Assembly: GCA_964537285.1 (NCBI GenBank)
Contig: CAZHZT010000070.1
Span: 1-29,388, forward strand
Reading direction: 5' to 3'
DNA: 29,388 bases
From: CAZHZT01 sp964537285
Lineage (GTDB): Bacteria > Bacteroidota > Bacteroidia > Chitinophagales > Saprospiraceae
Of this stretch, positions 21,691 through 29,366 are shown piece after piece. Position numbers and translations under genes: made by a program. Under the pieces are notes generated by a model, which was given only the letters and a program-made list of their open reading frames with translations, had not been told where the DNA came from and did no database searches. Each line of letters opens with the position of its first letter. Position 1 is the stretch's first letter.

Positions 21691-23199
21691 ATGGGACTGA
21701 AATCGATGCTTGCCAAACCTTTTGCTCTTTATATTGCCCGCCAGATAAAAAAGTGGTCGTATTCGGCCATTCAGGACCAGGAGCGTATATTTAGGAATTT
21801 AATGAAAAAAGGCAGCCAAACAGCGTTTGGTAAAGATCATGGCCTCTCTCCTACTTTAAGTTATGAAGCGTTTAAGGAAAAAGTTCCCTTGAGAGATTAT
21901 GAAGGGTTAAAAGATTATATTGAGCGTATAAAAAACGGTGAAAGCAGCGTACTTTGGCCAGGTAAGCCCAAATATTTCGCCAAAACCTCTGGTACTACCT
22001 CTGGCGTTAAATACATCCCGCTCACCAAGGATAGCATGCCCAACCTTTTTAACAGTGCGCGGAATGCCCTTTTCAACTACTTCGCCAAAACCGGGAATGG
22101 CCGGTTTCTGGATGGGAAGATGATCTTTCTCTCCGGCAGCCCGGAATTACACGATGTAAGTGGTATCCCAACCGGCCGTCTGTCGGGTATTGTTAACCAT
22201 GAAGTACCTGCGTGGTTGCGCACTAATCAACTCCCCTCCTACCCCACCAACTGCATAGAAGCCTGGGAAAAAAAACTGGAAAAAGTTGTAGAGGAAACCC
22301 TGAAAGAAGACATGCGTCTGATCAGCGGCATTCCTCCTTGGGTACAAATGTATTACGAAAGCTTGCTGCAAGAGAGCGGCAAAGAAAAAGTCATTGATTT
22401 ATTCCCGAATTATTCCGTGTTTGTCTATGGTGGAGTCAATTTTGAACCCTACCGGGCAGCTTTAGAAAAGCTTGTGGGCAAACGTATTGATAGCGTAGAA
22501 ACCTATCCGGCTTCGGAAGGATTTATTGCCTTTCAAGACAGCTGGCCTCAGGAGGGCTTGTTATTGAATACCAATTCAGGGATCTTTTTTGAATTCGTTC
22601 CTGCGGAGGAAATATTTGAAGAAAATCCTGAGCGTTTACAGCTTTCAGAAGTGGAGGTAGGCGTTAATTATGCGCTTTTGATCAACAGCAATGCCGGACT
22701 ATGGGCATACAATATCGGAGATACCGTCGAGTTTATATCCCTCAACCCTTATCGACTAAGAGTTACCGGCCGCATTAAGCATTTCATTTCAGCTTTCGGC
22801 GAGCATGTCATTGGGAAAGAAGTAGAAAAGGCCATGCTTCAAGCCAGCCAGGAATTAGACTTGGCGGTAGTGGAGTTTACGGTTGCTCCACAGGTAAGTC
22901 CACCGGAAGGAGGGCTTCCTTATCATGAATGGTTTGTAGAATTTGAAAGTGTTCCTGAAAACTTACCGGCCATTGCTGCTCGAATTGATCAACTTATGAT
23001 CGAGCAAAACATTTATTATCAAGATCTTATTGATGGTTCTATTTTAAGGCCCCTGGCTATCCGACCATTAAAACCGGGAGCTTTCAGAGCGTACATGAAA
23101 TCGCAAGGTAAATTAGGGGGACAGAATAAGGTGCCAAGATTGGCGAATGACCGGAAGATTGCCGGTTTTTTGGAGGAGTGGAAGTTGGTTCCGGGATGA
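21691..23199 (+). CDS. GH3-family acyl-adenylating protein
   Basis: 502 residues, the usual length for bacterial GH3-like proteins. The ATP/AMP-binding P-loop-like signature is clear (YFAKTSGTTSGVKYIPLT). YGGVNFEPYRAALEKL and ETYPASEGFIAFQD correspond to the adenylate-binding region. The C-terminal domain includes YNIGDTVEFISLNPYRLRVT, then GRIKHFISAFGEHVIGKEVE. Plant GH3 enzymes conjugate auxin or jasmonate with amino acids via acyl-adenylates. The bacterial substrate is unknown, and the often used name 'auxin-responsive promoter' says nothing about function here. It sits directly after the 256-bp repeat, so its upstream control region is probably inside that element. It is followed by the 73-bp repeat and a decayed gene cluster. 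Confidence 0.9.
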   Translation: MGLKSMLAKPFALYIARQIKKWSYSAIQDQERIFRNLMKKGSQTAFGKDHGLSPTLSYEAFKEKVPLRDYEGLKDYIERIKNGESSVLWPGKPKYFAKTSGTTSGVKYIPLTKDSMPNLFNSARNALFNYFAKTGNGRFLDGKMIFLSGSPELHDVSGIPTGRLSGIVNHEVPAWLRTNQLPSYPTNCIEAWEKKLEKVVEETLKEDMRLISGIPPWVQMYYESLLQESGKEKVIDLFPNYSVFVYGGVNFEPYRAALEKLVGKRIDSVETYPASEGFIAFQDSWPQEGLLLNTNSGIFFEFVPAEEIFEENPERLQLSEVEVGVNYALLINSNAGLWAYNIGDTVEFISLNPYRLRVTGRIKHFISAFGEHVIGKEVEKAMLQASQELDLAVVEFTVAPQVSPPEGGLPYHEWFVEFESVPENLPAIAARIDQLMIEQNIYYQDLIDGSILRPLAIRPLKPGAFRAYMKSQGKLGGQNKVPRLANDRKIAGFLEEWKLVPG

Positions 23200-23213
23200 C
23201 CTCGGAACCAGCG

Positions 23214-23286
23214 AACAGCAATTCTCGTTTTGGAAATCCAAAACTAAATTTACGCCGCTACACGGCGATATTTCCCTTTGAGAGGG
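23214..23286. repeat. 73-bp multi-hairpin repeat, copy 1
   Basis: Starts AACAGCAATTCTCG. It contains GTTTTGGA-aa-TCCAAAAC (23227-23244), then CGCCG-ctaca-CGGCG, then CCCTttgagAGGG. The same sequence, ungapped and with about eight differences by eye, is at 29294-29366. It lies just after the GH3 gene. The hairpins suggest an RNA- or DNA-structured dispersed repeat. Confidence 0.8.
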
Positions 23287-23319
23287 ATTCCGCGCTGTAG
23301 GAAAGGGGAATAGATGTTT

Positions 23320-23829
23320 TTATTGATAGAATTTTGTTCTCAAATCCACTAAAAGGTTTTCTACTTCAGTCATATCAGGCGCCTCCGGCAAATTACTTGT
23401 CTCATAAGCCGCTTCAACGGCTTTCATTTTTTCATCGGCCATTTGAATTAACTGCTCATACTGCCATTCTCCTCTTCGAATAGCAAGCAAGGCTTCCCGA
23501 TTAGGTCTTTTAACAATGATTTTTCCGGAATTTAAAATTTCTATTGCCATATCCAACAAGCGGAAAGTATGCATCATATTTTTGGAGTCATAGTTTTTTC
23601 CATGCTCCAGATTATTTAGGTACCTTGATTCATTTCGTTTATCCACCCAATCCCAATATTCCCGGTAATCTTTGCGGTATTTTACGTAGCCGTCCTGATT
23701 GAAATACAGGTGTCCTTTGGGAGTTTCTCCTTTTGGAATACTGCTTAGCAACACAGAGGTAGCACTCTCCTTTTGCAATATTCCTTTATAATTAAGTGCC
23801 CCTGCCGGGTCGATGTAGATTCCAAAATG
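23320..23829 (-). pseudogene. 3' fragment of a second nucleotidyltransferase gene
   Basis: The open frame runs from about 23829 (just after the upstream fragment's shared bases) to 23320. It reads FGIYIDPAGALNYKGILQK, then SSIPKGETPKGHLYFNQDGY, NNLEHGKNYDSKNMMHTFRL, NREALLAIRRGEWQYEQL and VDLRTKFYQ. I recognise this as the C-terminal half of a longer nucleotidyltransferase-domain protein that normally begins with a YGSR-type domain. There is no proper start and no nucleotidyltransferase core, and it is out of frame with the fragment upstream. It differs in family from the upstream fragment as far as I can judge, suggesting a deletion that joined two neighbouring genes. A TTG at 23778 is not a convincing start. 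Confidence 0.7.
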
Positions 23830-24014
23830 GTATCTTTTTTATCCTCTATGGATAAGTACCAATTGTGTTTTCTGATATAAATAATCCGGACGTCATAATC
23901 ACTGTCTGGCGAAGGGAAACCCCAGGCTCTGCTGCCGCTTTCAAACGCTAGCAGTATTTTGATTTCCTGGTTCTTTTCGAGTTGGAATAAGTGCTGTTTT
24001 ATTGATTCTGTCAT
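23745..24014 (-). pseudogene. 5' fragment of an RlaP-like nucleotidyltransferase
   Basis: 89 residues from ATG 24014. The nucleotidyltransferase core is recognisable: LLAFESGSRAWGFPSPDSDY carries the GSRAWG and DSDYDV motifs (metal-binding aspartates), and RKHNWYLSIEDKKDTI follows as in the RlaP (PF10127-type) group. The family is usually far longer (over 200 residues). Here homology ends near TILE, and the frame runs 20-odd unrelated residues to a stop. Those bases, read in another frame, encode the 3' fragment of a different nucleotidyltransferase, so this is a truncated, probably inactive gene. Its ATG overlaps the TGA of a short upstream remnant, the usual arrangement of a translationally coupled operon. 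Confidence 0.72.
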
Positions 24015-24133
24015 CTTCGTTTTTTCTCTTTAATAAATTCGGACAGTTCTTCCATTCTATTCGAATCCAGTTCATCCCAATGAGAGGGTAAATTCGATAT
24101 GTATTTTATTATTGGAGGCCATTTTTGTAAGGG
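24011..24133 (-). pseudogene. 3' remnant of a gene coupled to the nucleotidyltransferase
   Basis: A 40-codon frame without a start codon, preceded by an in-frame TAA at 24134. It reads KWPPIIKYISNLPSHW, then DELDSNRMEELSEFIKEKKR. Its TGA overlaps the ATG of the nucleotidyltransferase fragment (ATGA), a coupling signal that would not be expected by chance. It is probably the tail of a lost upstream gene of the same operon. I do not recognise the family. Confidence 0.45.
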
Positions 24134-24148
24134 TTAAAGTTGTTTTGC

Positions 24149-24889
24149 TCAATACTTTTGCAGAAACTCCCCAACTATTACATCTAGCTTTCTTATATCC
24201 TTTTTCTTCTTTAAATAAGCATCTATCCGGGCATCTCCGAATGCTTGAATCCGATAATCGGGCAAGTATTTTTGAAAGAGAATCATGACAATATTGTCAA
24301 TGATCCTTTCCTTTAAAGGGTGCGAGACCCTAAAATGATTCATAATGGACGATTCTGTTCCGATATGAACGATTTCATGAATGATCGTATTGGATGGATC
24401 GTCGTATTGCTTGAAACCTCCTTCTTTAGTAGTGTATATCAAAATGGAGCCCGCTTCGGGGTCATAGCTCCCTCCGGGGCCGTATAAAGTGAGTTTAATT
24501 TGATATTTTTTAAACTCTTTGAATGGCCAATCTTTCTTTATTTTACCAAGTTGATTGATCATCTTATTGATCAGGAGTTCATTAGCAGCAATCTTGTTAT
24601 AGCCTTTTTGATAATCCGATTTATCGTAAACGCCTGCTTTCATGAACGCTCGCAGCGATTCATAATCCGAATCATTTAATTGATTGCTTTTGGCTTTTTC
24701 CGTTAAGGCATCAATTAGCCCCCCTTGCGGCAAGCTGACCTGATAATTGTGTTCTTCAAAAAACTTGGTGTCAATTATTGTTCTCCACACATATTCTGTT
24801 TCTTCTTCGACTGTTGGGATTTTTATCTCGATTCTGTCTTTGACTGGGATGAAAAAGAATTGAATGAGGGTAATGAATATTATCGTCAT
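24149..24889 (-). CDS. putative secreted or membrane-anchored zinc metallopeptidase (HEIVH)
   Basis: 246 residues. A hydrophobic N-terminus (TIIFITLIQFFFIPV) could be an uncleaved anchor or a truncated signal peptide. The middle is helical and charged. Residues 168-177 read TIIHEIVHIG, with HExxH at H171, E172 and H175. E194 in HPLKERIIDNIV is a candidate third ligand, as in some gluzincin-like folds. The sequence before it (GSYDPEAGSILIYTTKEG) forms the edge strands usual before such a helix. I do not recognise a named family. It is not clearly linked to the LRR gene upstream or the decayed cassette downstream. The low-GC sequence resembles the neighbouring 23320-26109 region. Confidence 0.65.
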   Translation of the reverse strand: MTIIFITLIQFFFIPVKDRIEIKIPTVEEETEYVWRTIIDTKFFEEHNYQVSLPQGGLIDALTEKAKSNQLNDSDYESLRAFMKAGVYDKSDYQKGYNKIAANELLINKMINQLGKIKKDWPFKEFKKYQIKLTLYGPGGSYDPEAGSILIYTTKEGGFKQYDDPSNTIIHEIVHIGTESSIMNHFRVSHPLKERIIDNIVMILFQKYLPDYRIQAFGDARIDAYLKKKKDIRKLDVIVGEFLQKY

Positions 24890-25062
24890 GGTCGAGTCTA
24901 TTAGAGTTTAAGCGAATGGACAATATTTTGGGATAGCTACTAAATAAATGCTGGTATCGCTTATACTTATAACCATGCATTTTGTTATATTTTAACAGTA
25001 AACGGTTAACGAATTATAACTCACAATTTAAGACGTTTGGATATAATTTCCATTCAATGCAT

Positions 25063-25100
25063 TTAAGGGTGAAGGCTTCACTATTGCTTTACCCTTGAAG
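25063..25100. terminator. weak candidate terminator of the LRR gene
   Basis: AAGGGT (25065-25070) pairs with ACCCTT, and GTGAAGGCTTCAC between them is itself a near-palindrome. It starts about 10 bases past the LRR stop (minus strand). There is no T-run, so the call is weak. The rest of 24890-25110 holds a single GTAAACGGTTAACG word and no gene. Confidence 0.3.
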
Positions 25101-25110
25101 GCTCAGCAAT

Positions 25111-26109
25111 TCACTTCACGCCTATGTGGATAATCTCCACCTTGGTCATATTCTTTTCAATGGTTTCCAACTCTGTTTTTGATAAAGGATTTCCGGTTAG
25201 CCATAATTTATTCAAATGCTTCAAGTCAATCAAAGAGCTTGGGAGACTTTCGATATAATTGCCTATCAGGCTTAGTTCCTTTAAGGAACTCAAATTTTCT
25301 ATACTTTTAGGTAAGTATTTAATTCCACAATTCTCCAGAGATAGAATTTGTAATTTCGACAAGTTCATGAGTTTTTTCAAAGCTTCCTCTTCTACTTCCG
25401 ACCAATCCAATACAAGGAATTTCAGCTCTTTCATTTCATATATTTCTTCCAATTCAGAAAAATCATTGGCTCCTAAATCCAAATGCTCCAGACGACAATT
25501 ACTAAAGCTTTCCGGCAATTCAGTAATGGCATTGTTGTTTACATTCAGATAGCTTAACTTAGAGCCATCATGGAATAAGTTGGCAGGTAAGCTACTTAAG
25601 CGGTTCCCGTCCAAACGTAGTAGTTGCAAATATTTTAAATTTACGTTTTGACCAATCTCTTCAATTTGGTTGTTGTGCAACCTAAGTATTCGCAGGTATT
25701 TCCAATTATTCACGGTTTCGGTTACCTCCTTAATCTGATTCTGACCTAAATTGATTTCCTCCAAATTAGTACAAGCAAATAGCTCCTTTGGAATTTCCTT
25801 GAATTGATTGGAGAATAGGTTTATCCCCTCTAACTTTTCCAAACTTTGGAAATTCAGCTCATCAAGGTTCAAAATCTGGTTATTGGACAGATCAAGCGTT
25901 CTTAGGTTTTTAAACTTTAAAATTTCTTCTGGAACGCTTTTCAATTGTTGATCACTTAAATCGAGGTGAAATACTCGGTCTTTTATTTCCAGGGCTTTAT
26001 TTAGATCCGTGAATATTTGGTTTTCATTTGCATCAAATCCATTTTGAGCAACTAAAGCAAAACTTGATAGAAATAACACTGCAGTTAATAATCGTTGAAA
26101 GATTTTCAT
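25111..26109 (-). CDS. exported leucine-rich-repeat protein
   Basis: 332 residues, with a signal peptide at 1-22 (ends ALVAQ). Residues about 40-325 are a continuous solenoid of some twelve leucine-rich repeats of about 23 residues. Examples are LRTLDLSNNQILNL, LEGINLFSNQFKEIP, LEEINLGQNQIKEV, LRILRLHNNQIEEI and LKELSLIGNYIESLP. The LxxLxLxxNxL pattern with P at the turn fits the bacterial/plant-like LRR type. There is no cap domain, anchor or enzyme domain, so it is probably a periplasmic or surface binding protein of unknown partner. A TGTCAAAGAACTA motif lies 34-46 bases upstream on the minus strand, with TTG 17 bases before its TAT, a plausible promoter. Confidence 0.88.
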   Translation of the reverse strand: MKIFQRLLTAVLFLSSFALVAQNGFDANENQIFTDLNKALEIKDRVFHLDLSDQQLKSVPEEILKFKNLRTLDLSNNQILNLDELNFQSLEKLEGINLFSNQFKEIPKELFACTNLEEINLGQNQIKEVTETVNNWKYLRILRLHNNQIEEIGQNVNLKYLQLLRLDGNRLSSLPANLFHDGSKLSYLNVNNNAITELPESFSNCRLEHLDLGANDFSELEEIYEMKELKFLVLDWSEVEEEALKKLMNLSKLQILSLENCGIKYLPKSIENLSSLKELSLIGNYIESLPSSLIDLKHLNKLWLTGNPLSKTELETIEKNMTKVEIIHIGVK

Positions 26110-26133
26110 AGCTTTAATGGTTTTAGGAACGTT

Positions 26134-26155
26134 TAAAAATAATAGTTCTTTGACA
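26134..26155. repeat. 22-bp inverted repeat, left copy
   Basis: Contains AATAGTTCTTTGACA. The inverse, with one difference, is at 27211-27232, immediately upstream of the aldo/keto reductase ATG. The pair flanks that gene at about 1.1 kb. The left copy also contains the TGTCAAAGAAC motif that precedes the LRR gene on the minus strand. Confidence 0.6.
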
Positions 26156-26200
26156 TAAATTGTGGATTCAGGAACAACAGCCCTTTAATCCCCCTTTTGG

Positions 26201-26240
26201 AACATAAGTCATCCTGAAAATTCGGGATGACTAATGCTGT
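26201..26240. repeat. solo hairpin related to the 256-bp repeat
   Basis: AACATAAGTCATCCTGA, then AAAT, then TCGGGATGACTAATG. This matches the palindromic head of the 256-bp element (copy 1 version), with a few mismatches toward the base. No body or tail of the element follows. It sits between the aldo/keto reductase and LRR genes, both minus strand. Confidence 0.7.
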
Positions 26241-26253
26241 TTCAAAATCCCCC

Positions 26254-27210
26254 CTAGTATCGACTGCCAAAAGTTTCGGCGGGCATATGTTCTTCTATTT
26301 CTCCCAGATCCGCTTCGGTTAGTTCTACATTTAATGCCCCCAGGTTTTCTTCAAGGCGATGCACTTTTCTGGTGCCTGGAATTGTCGTAATTTCATCATT
26401 TTGACTTAATATCCAGGCAAGAGCTACCTGAGCTTTGGTCAAGCCCTTGCGTTGTGCGATTCGATCGACAACCTCAACGAACTTAATATTTGCCTTGATG
26501 GCTTCATCTGTAAACCGCGGATTGACAAGGCGAAAGTCTCCCTTTTCCAAATCAGCACGGCTTTTAATCGCCCCCGTCAGAAACCCTCGTCCTAATGGGC
26601 TGTAGGCCACAAAAGTGATGCCCAGCTCCTTGCAAACATCAAAAAGCTTTTGTTCCGGTTCACGACTCCATAAGGAATATTCTGTTTGCAGAGCTGAAAT
26701 AGGATGAACCGCATGCGCCCGGCGAAGGGTTTCCGGATCCACTTCAGAAAGGCCAATGTATTTTACTTTTCCTTCTTTGACCAATTCGGCCATAGTGCCG
26801 ACAATGTCTTCGATCTCCACTTCAGGATCTTGTCGATGCATGTAATAAAGATCAATAGCTTCAACCCCTAAGTTTTGCAGGCTTTGGTCACAAGCTTTCC
26901 TGATGTACTCAGGCTTTCCATTGATCCCCATAAATTCACCATTGGGCCCTCTCATAATGGCAAACTTGGTAGCCAGTACAAGCTTGTCCCAGCGATCTTT
27001 AAAAGCTTTTCCCAATAATTGTTCATTGGCTCCGCTGCCATACATATCAGCGGTATCGAAGAAGTTGACGCCCAGATCGATGGCTTTATGTAAGGTATTA
27101 ATGGATTCTACTTCATTAAAAGAACCGTAAAATTCTGACATCCCCATGCAACCCAAGCCAATGCGATTAATTGGGAGTTGGCTGTGTCCGAGTGTGGTGG
27201 TTTGTTTCAT
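26254..27210 (-). CDS. aldo/keto reductase
   Basis: 318 residues from the ATG at 27210; an upstream in-frame TTG (27246) would add twelve residues that read through a repeat and is rejected. The tetrad is visible: D52 and Y57 in FFDTADMYGSGANEQLLGKA, K82 in LATKF, and H125 in YYMHRQDP. The C-terminal NADPH-binding segment includes TTIPGTRKVHRLEENLGAL. These are features of the AKR13/YghZ-like plant-pathway group that reduces aldehydes with NADPH. The substrate is unknown. It follows the nuclease-inhibitor-like gene by 26 bases in the same direction, so it is possibly in one transcript. A 22-bp inverted repeat touches its start and recurs beyond its end. The N-terminus begins MKQTTTLGHSQLPINRIGLG. 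Confidence 0.93.
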   Translation of the reverse strand: MKQTTTLGHSQLPINRIGLGCMGMSEFYGSFNEVESINTLHKAIDLGVNFFDTADMYGSGANEQLLGKAFKDRWDKLVLATKFAIMRGPNGEFMGINGKPEYIRKACDQSLQNLGVEAIDLYYMHRQDPEVEIEDIVGTMAELVKEGKVKYIGLSEVDPETLRRAHAVHPISALQTEYSLWSREPEQKLFDVCKELGITFVAYSPLGRGFLTGAIKSRADLEKGDFRLVNPRFTDEAIKANIKFVEVVDRIAQRKGLTKAQVALAWILSQNDEITTIPGTRKVHRLEENLGALNVELTEADLGEIEEHMPAETFGSRY

Positions 27211-27232
27211 TGTTAAAGAACTATTATTTTTA
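27211..27232. repeat. 22-bp inverted repeat, right copy
   Basis: Inverse of 26134-26155 with one difference (TTAAAG instead of TCAAAG). It fills almost all of the 26-base gap between the nuclease-inhibitor-like gene (stop 27237) and the aldo/keto reductase ATG (27210). Confidence 0.6.
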
Positions 27233-27236
27233 GATG

Positions 27237-28043
27237 TTACGTCCAAATCGTAGTCGTCTGAAATCCAAGAATATCTCCTTCTGGCGTTAACCCAACAAAA
27301 TAGACAGGATATTCCGAATCCGGGCGCAAGCCATCCAGACCAACAACGACATGAGTGATGTGCGTGAGGTGTTTTTCCATGAATGTATGGAGCGTCTTGA
27401 AAGACTCCAATTCTGCAAACTTTTCGTAGTTTTCATAATTTTCAAATATCCACTCATACTCAGATCTGCCTTGATGCCAAAGCTCAATGGCTTCTACCGG
27501 GTTGGAGGGATCCAGGCCCAATGTAGCGCTAAAGGTTTCCTGGGTCAATTCTTGTAAATCAGCATCTTTGCGGAACATGGAAAAATAGGCATCTGCCTCA
27601 TTGGCCCAGGCTGGAAAAAATAAACCGTTGCCCAATTCAAAAAGACTATCATAGAGTTGATCCGTAGTCATTTCTGTTTCAGAGGCCTGGTCTTGCAATT
27701 GGGCGTACCGAACTGCCAGGCGGGCTGTAAACGACATTTCCGCTATTTCAGCAGCGGATAAACCATTGTTGTTTACGTCATAAGCATCTACCAGTTTTTC
27801 TTTAGCGTAAGCCAGAGTGTCTTCAATATCTACCTTGGTAACCCGTGCTCCCGGCTTGGAATCCCGGTGGTCAATAAATCGGTAAAAGACGCTGGTGAGT
27901 TGTTGTTCAACCCCTTCTAAGGTTTTGAGCTTTTCACGGATATCCTTGCGGCTTACGATAGGGTCGTTGCCCGCAGCATCCAGAATGTTTTGTGCTGCTT
28001 TTTCCAGAGCAGCGTGCACTTTTTGTTTTGCTAATCTAGCCAT
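27237..28043 (-). CDS. EF-hand-like / nuclease A inhibitor-like (NuiA) protein
   Basis: 268 residues, no signal peptide. Residues about 5-120 are helical with an EF-hand-like loop, DVNNNGLSAAE (89-99), one residue shorter than the canonical loop. Residues about 130-268 resemble NuiA: LYDSLFELGNGLFFPAWANE, LESFKTLHTFMEKHL, then EYPVYFVGLTPEGDILGFQT near the end (compare the VYVIGETPAGNLAGI strand of Anabaena NuiA, recalled from memory). NuiA inhibits the sugar-nonspecific nuclease NucA; here no nuclease gene is nearby, so a cytoplasmic binding protein of another kind is possible. The start ATG overlaps the stop of the upstream porin-like pseudogene (TAATG), a coupling that would be lost if the upstream gene is not translated. 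Confidence in the domain call is moderate. Confidence 0.7.
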   Translation of the reverse strand: MARLAKQKVHAALEKAAQNILDAAGNDPIVSRKDIREKLKTLEGVEQQLTSVFYRFIDHRDSKPGARVTKVDIEDTLAYAKEKLVDAYDVNNNGLSAAEIAEMSFTARLAVRYAQLQDQASETEMTTDQLYDSLFELGNGLFFPAWANEADAYFSMFRKDADLQELTQETFSATLGLDPSNPVEAIELWHQGRSEYEWIFENYENYEKFAELESFKTLHTFMEKHLTHITHVVVGLDGLRPDSEYPVYFVGLTPEGDILGFQTTTIWT

Positions 28044-29267
28044 TAATTTCTCAATTTTTTTATTTCATCAATAATGAAGCCATAGGTCAACAAGATACTA
28101 ATATTATTTTTCTTTAAATCGTTAAAACTGGCCCCAAGAATATCCATGTCAGCGAGTCTCTGAAAGCCCGATTCATTAGGAATGTTATTTATCGTCCCAT
28201 AATCAATGCCCAAAAGAATTGTGTTTCTTTTAAACTTCAGCTTTGAACCTACTACAAAGTGCATATGGTTTCCATCCAGGATGGTATTGCGCAAAGTGCC
28301 CTGAGGGGTCTCTTTGTTCTCATAAGCAAAATTATTGGTACGAAACCCACCGGATAACTCAAGGGTTGGACTAACAATGTGGGAATAAGCAAAAGCTATA
28401 TTGAAAACAGCTTTGCTTCCATTGCGCCAGGCCACCCTGTTAGCTAATGAACTGGTGCGCCCCATATCGTATTCATCGATTGCTGTGTGATAACTTGTGT
28501 TGATCCATATCTTTTGGTTTTCACTTAACGCCAGGCTGTATCCGAAGTTAAACTCCCAGGTTGTGTTTATGGGTATTCAGGAGTATTCCAAACCTGGTGA
28601 CCAAGCCAAGGTTGCTGTAATTCCCTACAAAGTTGGAGTCAAAATAACGGACCAATTGATTACCTTGGCTTGTATTCAATTCTTGAAACAATGCTCTATT
28701 TCTATACGAAAAACTAGAATTGCTAAGGAATTGGCTCAAACCTATATAAAAATTCGGCTTTAATTTTAGATTGGAGCCAACGCCATACCAATCATCGTTG
28801 CCGCTGTATTCATAGTCAAAAAACCGAGTAGTGAGCAGATTGTTTTCAAGCGTTTCTTGCTTGGTACTGAAAGCATCTGTCAACTCGCTCTTACTTATTC
28901 TTAAAAAAGCAAAATCCAACTTCTTAAACTTAAATTTAAAGGAAATCACGGTTGGTTTGAGCTTAATGCGTGTATTCAGCTTACTGCTTTCATCATTCTC
29001 CCAGAATTCCCCGAATCCGAACGACCTTATTGAGGGCTGAACTAAGGAAATATTAAACTGCGGGGCCACTTTATGAATGGATGCCGGATTGTAAAAAGTC
29101 ATCGTTACTTCCTCCGCACCTGAGGTTATGGCTCCTCCCAACATAGCTCCGTATATACCAAATTGTTCGGTAGTGTACAGATGGTTTTGAGCCGTGAGTT
29201 CTAAGCTGAAGTGCAATGCCGTTATTGCCAGTAAATAATATTTAATTTTAGGTAAGTTTGTATACAT
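28043..29267 (-). pseudogene. frameshifted FadL/OmpP1-like outer-membrane protein
   Basis: Two adjacent frames encode one protein. The first (29267 to 28548) has a signal peptide (ends LTAQN) and the FadL-type start GIYGAMLGGAITSGAEEVTM, then beta strands. It stops soon after LLNTHKHN. The second is open from the same point: WEFNFGYSLALSENQKIWIN, then AYSHIVSPTLELSGGF, HMHFVVGSKLKFKRNTILLG and LTYGFIIDEIKKLRN at the end. A one-base change near 28549-28562 would join them into about 405 residues, the length of FadL-like channels. The family takes up hydrophobic compounds. This is either a true frameshift mutation or a sequencing error in this window. The 73-bp repeat lies directly upstream, the nuclease-inhibitor-like gene overlaps the stop, and a 140-residue piece from ATG 28465 is only the C-terminal part. 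Confidence 0.82.
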
Positions 29268-29293
29268 ATGTTTTTTTATTAGCGACTTGAATT

Positions 29294-29366
29294 AACAGCA
29301 ATTCTCGTTTTGGAAATCCAAAACCAAATTTACGCCGCTTCGCGACGATATTTTCTTTTGAGGGAG
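29294..29366. repeat. 73-bp multi-hairpin repeat, copy 2
   Basis: Ungapped match to 23214-23286 with about eight differences by eye. The first hairpin (GTTTTGGA-aa-TCCAAAAC) is unchanged, while the second and third are weaker than in copy 1. It lies 27 bases before the start of the porin-like gene. The window ends 22 bases later with no further gene seen. Confidence 0.8.

Noticed and set aside
27211..27246. TTG start giving a 330-residue aldo/keto reductase
   Set aside because: The added twelve residues are encoded by an inverted repeat and overlap the upstream stop; the ATG at 27210 matches the family N-terminus.
28497..28763. 88-codon plus-strand frame at the porin frameshift
   Set aside because: It is antisense to beta strands of the FadL-like protein and has no start context or family features.
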